Shown one piece after another: positions 59,493 to 64,000 of a stretch of DNA of 64,000 nucleotides. How positions within the stretch are numbered: the stretch's first letter is position 1; each line of letters starts with the position of its first letter. Below the pieces are notes generated by a model, which was given only the letters and a program-made list of their open reading frames with translations, did not search any database and was not told the DNA's origin. The translations under genes and the position numbers were made by a program. The stretch covers positions 111,743 through 175,742 of the forward strand of contig MEGH01000016.1 in NCBI GenBank assembly GCA_001725415.1, read 5' to 3'. The DNA is from Pseudonocardia sp. SCN 73-27. GTDB taxonomy: Bacteria; Actinomycetota; Actinomycetes; Mycobacteriales; Pseudonocardiaceae.

Positions 59493-59514
59493 CGACACGG
59501 CCCGGGCCGTGTCG
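59493..59514. promoter_or_regulatory. 22-base perfect palindrome in the LAL divergent spacer
   Basis: CGACACGGCCC joined to its exact reverse complement GGGCCGTGTCG, 77 bases upstream of the LAL start 59415 and within the 544-base spacer to the divergent gene at 59960. It is a fitting dyad for a dimeric activator such as MalT-like proteins. The rest of the spacer (59515-59959) holds no gene I can support. Confidence 0.6.
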
Positions 59515-59959
59515 TGCGGGTGATGGATGCGAAGTGCCACCGCGCGAGATCGAATGTCATACGGCCTCCGAACGTCCTGCGTCGATCGGCTCAGGACGAC
59601 TGTCGCGTCGCACGTGCGCCGCGGACGAGGGCCCAACGGGAAGCGTATGGGGGACCTGTGCGGTCCGCCTTGGGCCCAATGTCCTTCTGCCCACGCCGAA
59701 AGACGTGTTCGACACCGGCGACACCGCCGGCGTGAAGCGGAATCACTCGAAGGCCGAACGGATCGTGGAGGCTGTGGTGTGGTGGCCCCGGAGCCCGTCC
59801 CGTCGGCCAGGACCTTGCGCACCATGCACGTACGAACCTCGACCGGAGCCCGACCGTCCAGGACCTTCCGGGTCATCCCCTTGGGGGGAGGACGACACGC
59901 GGCGAATGCGGAGGATGTCGTGCAGTGGCACGGGCCGGGCAGCGGCACAGGGAGGTGCG

Positions 59960-60211
59960 ATGACCCCGCGGATGTACGAGTTCCGGGTGGACGGACGGGT
60001 GGCCGGGCCGGCGCTGGACGCGTTCTGCGACCTCGACGTCGAGGAGGTGCCGCCGGGGCTGATCCTTCGGGGCGAGATCATCGACGAGTCGCACCTGCAC
60101 GCGATCATGGCGCTGTTCCGGACGCACGGGTTGCGGTTGGTGTGGGCGGAGCCGCTCGATCCGCGCAACACCGTCCCCGGACACGCGGTGCCGCCCCGGC
60201 CAGGGGCGTGA
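59960..60211 (+). CDS. Small protein of a LAL-linked family, copy 2
   Basis: An 83-residue protein from ATG 59960 with AGGGAGGTGCG before it. It reads RMYEFRVDGRVAGPALDAFC, DLDVEEVPPGLILRGEIIDE and FRTHGLRLVWAEPLDP, matching the protein at 53848-54072 block by block. It is transcribed away from LAL copy 2, as copy 1 lies behind LAL copy 1, so each LAL gene has a small partner. A role as a sensor or target of the LAL protein is only context. Confidence 0.7.
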   Translation: MTPRMYEFRVDGRVAGPALDAFCDLDVEEVPPGLILRGEIIDESHLHAIMALFRTHGLRLVWAEPLDPRNTVPGHAVPPRPGA

Positions 60212-60699
60212 CCGGCGGAGCCGGGGCCGCCGACGACCGGGTGAGGGAGTGGATCCCGTCGGCGGGGCAGAGGCCGGCCGACGGTGCCGACGGGTCGGCG
60301 CCCGTCGCCGGGGGGCCACTGCACCGACCCGTGGGGCGACCGGAGCCGACGCCCGGACGGCCACCAATCGGTCGGAACCGCACAAGTCGTGGCGAGTTCG
60401 ACGTGGTCACCCGCGGACGTTCGCACCCGTGGTGGCCGCGGACGTCACCCGGCGCGGGTGATCGCGCAGCTCGGCGCGGTGGCCCCGCGTGACCGCTGCG
60501 CCCATTGCCACGGCCGGTGCGACCGTTCCGCGCAGCGCCGCGGCGGCCGTCCGCCCAGCACGCGGAACAGCGGCTGCGGGTCTCCGGGGGCCGCGCACCG
60601 GCCCGGTCGGCGCCACGACGATCGCCGGATCGTCGAGGGTGGCGTCGACCGGTCCGGTGCCGCGCCCCGGTGCCCGCGGGAGACCCGTCGTCCCGTCGG
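60212..60699. other. Gap of 488 bases with weak open frames only
   Basis: A GTG at 60208 overlaps the preceding stop and opens 94 codons on the plus strand (to 60492), and the minus strand is open from about 60697 to 60407. Both are Pro/Arg/Gly-rich with no recognisable motif and no ribosome site. Neither is convincing. I see no hairpin, repeat or RNA gene here. Confidence 0.3.
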
Positions 60700-61119
60700 T
60701 CAGCCGTTGCGCAGGCGCGCGACGAGCGCGTAGATGATCGCCACGTCGATGGCGATGATCAGGATCGACCACAGCGGGTAGTGCGGCAGGAACATGAAGT
60801 TCGCCACCAGGCTGAGGCCGGCCAGCGCGATACCGACGATCGCTCCCCACGTCACACCGCGCACGACAGCGATCCCGGTGGCGATGAGGATCACGCCGAG
60901 GATCAGGTGGACCCAGCCCCAGGCGGTGAGGTCGAACTCGAAGGTGTAGTTCGGTGTGGTGAGGTAGACCTGGTCCTTGAGGATCGCGGAGACACCGCTG
61001 AGTGCGTGGTAGACGCCGCAGAGGATCATCATGAGCCCGCCGAAGAGCACGAGGCCCTTCTGCGCCGAGCTCTCGGCGGGCGCCGTCGTCGTGTATGTGT
61101 CCTGGGCCCGGGTGGTCAT
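60700..61119 (-). CDS. Four-helix membrane protein (DUF7144-like)
   Basis: A 139-residue protein from ATG 61119, overlapping the RDD gene stop (ATGA). After a soluble head come four helices: GLVLFGGLMMILCGVYHALS, GWVHLILGVILIATGIAVVR, and IVGIALAGLSLVANFMFLPH among them. The GWVHLILG and the FMFLPHYPLWSILIIAIDVA blocks match a common actinobacterial family I know as DUF7144; the number is from memory. Function unknown. Last gene of a three-gene leftward unit with the RDD and nonapeptide-repeat genes. Confidence 0.78.
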   Translation of the reverse strand: MTTRAQDTYTTTAPAESSAQKGLVLFGGLMMILCGVYHALSGVSAILKDQVYLTTPNYTFEFDLTAWGWVHLILGVILIATGIAVVRGVTWGAIVGIALAGLSLVANFMFLPHYPLWSILIIAIDVAIIYALVARLRNG

Positions 61120-61667
61120 CGTGGTTCCTCCTCGACTCGGGACCGCACACGGTGGCCGGGCGCGGCGCCTCCGGGGACACCCCCGAGGGGTGAAACATGT
61201 CCGTTCCCGGGGGTCCAGTCGTAGACGACGACGGTCCCGACGAGCAGGTCCTGCAGCGACCGCCGCCGCCTGCCCAGGACGGTCCAGAGCAGACCCAGCG
61301 GGAACACGACGCACAGGGCCGCGCGCACGACCGCGCGGAACCAGCCGGGCCGGGCACCGCGCACCGAGAGGACCCGCAGCCCGAGGACGGCGGCGCCGCA
61401 GCTGCGCCCGGCGGTCGCCCAGGCGACGGTGAGGTAGACGGTCGCGAGCACGGCGCCGACGACGACCGACAGCGTCCAGCTCGGGCTGGGCCAGCGAAAA
61501 CCCACCGGTGACACGAGGAACCGGGCGCCGGCGACCGCGAGCAGGGACGCGACCATGAGTGTGACGACGACAACCAGGTCGACGACCGCGGCGAGGGTGC
61601 GGGAGACGATCCCGGCCGTGCCGGCGGCGGCCGCGATCTCGGGGCCGTCCCGGTGGCCGTCGGTCAC
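61116..61667 (-). CDS. RDD family membrane protein
   Basis: A 183-residue protein from GTG 61667 (GTGA overlap upstream). It has the RDD layout: first helix after VSRTLAAVVDLVVVVTLMVA with the Arg-Asp pair (R and D of RTLAAVVD), middle helices, GRSCGAAVLGLRVLSVRGA and the last LGRRRRSLQDLLVGTVVVYD with the final Asp. RDD proteins are small inner-membrane proteins of unknown transport role. The C-terminal tail is Gly/Pro/Arg-rich. Confidence 0.82.
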   Translation of the reverse strand: MTDGHRDGPEIAAAAGTAGIVSRTLAAVVDLVVVVTLMVASLLAVAGARFLVSPVGFRWPSPSWTLSVVVGAVLATVYLTVAWATAGRSCGAAVLGLRVLSVRGARPGWFRAVVRAALCVVFPLGLLWTVLGRRRRSLQDLLVGTVVVYDWTPGNGHVSPLGGVPGGAAPGHRVRSRVEEEPR

Positions 61668-62449
61668 GGCGTGACCGGTGGTTGCGCCGCTCCCCTGCGC
61701 CGCAGGAGCCGGTCCATCGCACCCGACACGACGTCGTCGGCCGTCATCGCCTCGGAGCGCACCGCGCGCACGGTGTCCGAGCTGAGCGCGCCGGTGGAGG
61801 TCCGGATGATCTCGGGGAGGTCGAGCTCGTCGATCACGGTCCGCGCGATGCCGACGAGGTCGATGCGGGCGATGACCGCGTCGAGGTCGAGCCGGGCGGC
61901 GATGCCGTCGACGTCGACCTCGGCCAGCACCGGTTCGATGTCGACGCGGCGCACCACCGCGTCGAGGTCCACCCGCCGTACCGCCGCGTCGAGATCCACC
62001 CGCCGCACGACCGCGTCGAGGTCGACCGCGGCGACCACCCGGTCCAGGTCGACGCGGGCGACGATCGTGTCGAGGTCGAGGCGGCGCACCACCGCGTCGA
62101 GGTCGACCGTGGCCACCACGGCGTCGACGTCGAGGCCCCCGGCCAGCGCGTCGACGTCCACGTGGTCGCGGACGAGGGCGGTCAGGTCGACGGACCGCAG
62201 CATCGCGTCCAGGACCTCGACGACGAGGATCTCCAGCAGGCCGTTCCAGCGGCGCAGCAGCCGCACCCGTTCTCGCCGGCCCTGCCGCACCAGCGCGGCG
62301 GCGGTGCGCGGCGCGACGAGGGTGGCCATCGCGACCCCGCCGTGGAGCGCCGTCGACGTCACCGCGCGGACCGGGCGTGCCGACGCCCACATCAGCCTGG
62401 CGACGCCGCTCCCGGCTCCGAGCAGCAGCCTCCCGGTCCTCGCATCCAC
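61664..62449 (-). CDS. Nonapeptide-repeat protein of unknown function
   Basis: A 261-residue protein from ATG 62449. An N-terminal amphipathic part (RLLLGAGSGVARLMWASARP, then a basic RQGRRERVRLLRRW) is followed by twelve contiguous nine-residue repeats (residues 97-204) of the form VDLDAVVRR, with one more copy at 87-95. In each repeat positions 1, 3, 6 and 7 are hydrophobic and 2 and 4 acidic. This regular pattern suggests a coiled or solenoid fold. I recall no characterised protein of this type. It overlaps the RDD gene by four bases. Confidence 0.8.
   Translation of the reverse strand: MDARTGRLLLGAGSGVARLMWASARPVRAVTSTALHGGVAMATLVAPRTAAALVRQGRRERVRLLRRWNGLLEILVVEVLDAMLRSVDLTALVRDHVDVDALAGGLDVDAVVATVDLDAVVRRLDLDTIVARVDLDRVVAAVDLDAVVRRVDLDAAVRRVDLDAVVRRVDIEPVLAEVDVDGIAARLDLDAVIARIDLVGIARTVIDELDLPEIIRTSTGALSSDTVRAVRSEAMTADDVVSGAMDRLLRRRGAAQPPVTP
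61838..62161 (-). repeat. 27-base tandem repeat encoding VDLDAVVRR units
   Basis: Twelve 27-base units in a row inside the gene at 61664-62449, each coding for nine residues of the type V/L-D-L/V-D-x-V-V-x-R. The DNA units are similar but not identical, so selection acts on the protein. Several units share GTCGACCTCGACGCG-type cores (read on the coding strand). Confidence 0.85.
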
Positions 62450-62599
62450 CGCGGCCTCCCTCGTCGGGTCGTGTCGTCAGGCTGCGCCGACGCCGCCTGC
62501 GGGGCCTCATCCCTGTCAGGTGAGGCGCGCCGTGGACCGACGGCCGACGCTCGCCCGCACCCGATCGATCACGGACCGGTCGACGAGGAGGGCAACGAC

Positions 62600-63559
62600 A
62601 TGGCCGACCAGCGCGCCCGGCGGATCTCCGAGTTCATCGAGCCCCTGCGGGTCCGGCCCGGCCGGTCGGTGAACCTCCGCGACTTCGACCCCCGCCGGCA
62701 TTCGAAGGCCGTGCGGAAGAAGAAGCAGGGCCGTGAGCTGCTGCAGACCGGCATCGCGATGCTCGCCGACTACCAGGCGCGGCTCGCCGCCCAGGACACC
62801 TACGGGGTGCTCCTGTGCCTGCAGGCCCTCGACGCCGGCGGGAAGGACGGGACGATCCGTCACGTCATGAGCGGGGTGAACCCGCAGGGCGTGCACGTCG
62901 CCGGGTTCAAGGTCCCGTCGGTGGAGGAGCTCGACCACGACTACCTGTGGCGCTACGCGGCGCGGCTGCCCGCCCGCGGCGACATCGGGATCTTCAACCG
63001 GTCGCACTACGAGGAGGTCCTCGTGGTGCGGGTGCACCCTGAGCTGCTCGACCGCCAGAAGCTGCCCCCGGAGAGCCGCAAGAAGATCTGGCACCGCCGC
63101 TACCGGGAGATCAACGACTGGGAGCACTACCTCGTCGACAACGGTTTCCGGGTCGTCAAGGTGTTCCTGAACCTGTCCTACGAGGAACAGCGGCAGCGGT
63201 TCCTGCGGCGGATCGACGTGCCGGAGCGCAACTGGAAGTTCTCCGCCGCCGACGTGATGGAGCGCCGCCGCTGGAACGACTACCAGGACGCGTTCTCGGA
63301 GATGTTGTCGCACACGAGCACGAGCTGGGCGCCCTGGTACGTGGTGCCCGCCGACCGCAAGTGGATGGGCCGGATCTGCACGGCCGCGATCCTCGTCCAC
63401 ACCCTGATCGAGCTCGATCCGCAGTTCCCCACGGTGAGCGACGAGGCCCGGGCCCGGCTCGCCGACGCCCGCACCGAGCTGATGGCGCAGGCGCCCGACG
63501 CCGGCGGGCACCGCAACCACCGCGTGCCCGCAGGTGCACGGCACGGGGCGGCGGTCTAG
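62600..63559 (+). CDS. Polyphosphate kinase 2 family protein
   Basis: A 319-residue PPK2-type kinase from ATG 62600 with GAGGAGGG upstream. The Walker A variant is LQALDAGGKDGTIRHVMSGV, followed by NPQGVHVAGFKVPSVEELDH, DYLWRYAARLPARGDIGIFN, and NRSHYEEVLVVRVHPELL with Walker B. The lid and C-terminal RWNDYQDAFSEMLSHTSTSW and WYVVPADRKWMGRICTAAIL are diagnostic. PPK2 enzymes transfer phosphate between polyphosphate and nucleotides. The P-type ATPase gene follows without a gap. Confidence 0.92.
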   Translation: MADQRARRISEFIEPLRVRPGRSVNLRDFDPRRHSKAVRKKKQGRELLQTGIAMLADYQARLAAQDTYGVLLCLQALDAGGKDGTIRHVMSGVNPQGVHVAGFKVPSVEELDHDYLWRYAARLPARGDIGIFNRSHYEEVLVVRVHPELLDRQKLPPESRKKIWHRRYREINDWEHYLVDNGFRVVKVFLNLSYEEQRQRFLRRIDVPERNWKFSAADVMERRRWNDYQDAFSEMLSHTSTSWAPWYVVPADRKWMGRICTAAILVHTLIELDPQFPTVSDEARARLADARTELMAQAPDAGGHRNHRVPAGARHGAAV

Positions 63560-63910
63560 GTGCAGACCGCGCAGACGACCCCGGACGCGGCGGGGCCGCA
63601 GCCCCGGTGGACGGCGCTGTCGGGCGACGACGTCGCGCAGGTGCTCGGCGTCCACCCCGACGCCGGGCTGTCGTCGTCGACGGCGGCCGAGCGGTTGCAC
63701 ACCAACGGCCCCAACGCCCTGCCCCAGGAGGCGCCGGAGCCGGGCTGGCGCCGGTTCCTCGACGAGTACCGCAGCTACATGCAGATCATCCTGCTGGCGG
63801 CGGCGGTCGTCTCGGCCGTCATCGCCGAGTGGGGAACCGCGGTGCTGCTGCTCGTCCTGACCGTGCTCAACGCGGTCATCGGGCTCCGCCAGAAGGGCAA
63901 GGCGATGAGT
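63560..63910 (+). pseudogene. Cation P-type ATPase gene, cut by an insertion after about 117 codons
   Basis: GTG 63560 follows directly on the PPK2 stop. The frame reads DDVAQVLGVHPDAGLSSSTA, ERLHTNGPNALPQEAPEPGW and RFLDEYRSYMQIILLAAAVV, the N-terminal cation-ATPase domain and first helix of P-type ATPases, up to VLNAVIGLRQKGKAMS. Homology then ends abruptly at 63910 and IS-like sequence begins. The phosphorylation and nucleotide domains would lie beyond, outside the window or lost. The family is clear; the break is inferred from the switch in sequence. Confidence 0.7.
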
Positions 63911-64000
63911 TGCCCTGTGTCAAGCCGCCGTCGGTTGATCTTGGTTGAGGACGCGTTGAAGGGCTCGGTGTCGGTCGGGCTGGTAGGGGTTGTGGGTGGT
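63911..64000 (-). mobile_element. Probable insertion-sequence end with transposase C-terminus
   Basis: From TGCCCTGTGTCAAGCC on, the DNA has lower GC and other codon use than its surroundings. On the minus strand 63920-64000 is open, reading NPYQPDRHRALQRVLNQDQP and TGA, with the stop about ten bases from the element's edge, as expected for a transposase C-terminus. I cannot name the IS family. The element runs off the right edge, so its other end and any target-site repeat are not visible. Confidence 0.5.

Noticed and set aside
60208-60492. Possible 94-codon gene overlapping the stop of the small LAL-linked protein
   Set aside because: The GTGA overlap is attractive, but the product is Pro/Arg/Gly-rich, codon bias weakens along it, and there is no ribosome site or motif.
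61838-62161. 27-base tandem units considered as a CRISPR or minisatellite
   Set aside because: Units abut without spacers and vary at synonymous and non-synonymous places while keeping a reading frame and residue pattern; they code for a repeat protein.
1-64000. tRNA, rRNA, CRISPR arrays and a replication origin
   Set aside because: No cloverleaf-like tRNA with a TTCGA-type arm in context, no rRNA sequence, no regularly spaced direct repeats and no DnaA-box cluster were seen when reading the gaps. Absence was judged by eye only.

Overview
The window is very GC-rich, uses GTG starts freely and is full of ATGA/GTGA start-stop overlaps. The gene families present (DUF6247, DUF4383, DUF3040, F420/PPOX-type proteins, LAL regulators, PaaX, several TetR and AraC regulators, MMPL) point to a high-GC actinobacterium. 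A Pseudonocardia-like member of the Pseudonocardiaceae is my best guess; this is inference, since no marker gene is present. It reads as accessory chromosome rich in aromatic and xenobiotic catabolism, with many decaying genes.

Layout. 1-7.9 kb: end of a CitE-like lyase, a STAS protein, a VOC protein, a nitroreductase with a small partner, a 2-oxo-acid decarboxylase, two Rieske proteins, a PPOX-like protein, an MFS carrier and an NmrA-like gene remnant. 8.0-12.8 kb: leftward catabolic cluster with a VOC protein, a TetR regulator, a canonical maleate isomerase, an aryl-AMP/CoA ligase and a frameshifted salicylyl-CoA-hydroxylase-like gene, with two palindromic candidate operators. 12.9-20.6 kb: hydrolase, PPOX protein, L,D-transpeptidase, methyltransferase, DUF4383 protein, an internally deleted manganese catalase, and an orphan barstar joined to two glycosyltransferases. 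20.9-35.9 kb: leftward operon (cyclase, FAD oxidoreductase, indolepyruvate-ferredoxin-oxidoreductase-like alpha and beta subunits, MMPL exporter) behind an AraC regulator, and rightward SDR, FMO-like and LLM flavin enzymes followed by AraC and PaaX regulators. 35.9-46.1 kb: hydrolase, AraC regulator, then two divergent operons that together could take an aromatic nitrile or acid through an aryl-CoA and a gentisate-type intermediate to fumarate or maleate plus pyruvate.

46.3-53.8 kb: membrane protein, acyl-CoA dehydrogenase, pntAB transhydrogenase, a stump of an acyl-CoA ligase, a frameshifted membrane protein and a DUF3040 protein. 53.8-60.2 kb: two large LuxR/MalT-type (LAL) regulators, each accompanied by a homologous small protein. 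60.7-64 kb: small membrane proteins, an unusual protein built from a nine-residue repeat, polyphosphate kinase 2, and a P-type ATPase that is open for about 117 codons and then runs into a probable insertion sequence at the window edge.

How it fits together. The two catabolic clusters (8-12.8 and 38-46 kb) hold paralogous aryl-acid ligases, flavin hydroxylases and maleate isomerases; the hydroxylase copy in the first is broken, that in the second intact. Visible decay (about seven broken genes) and an IS-like edge suggest a region undergoing acquisition and loss.
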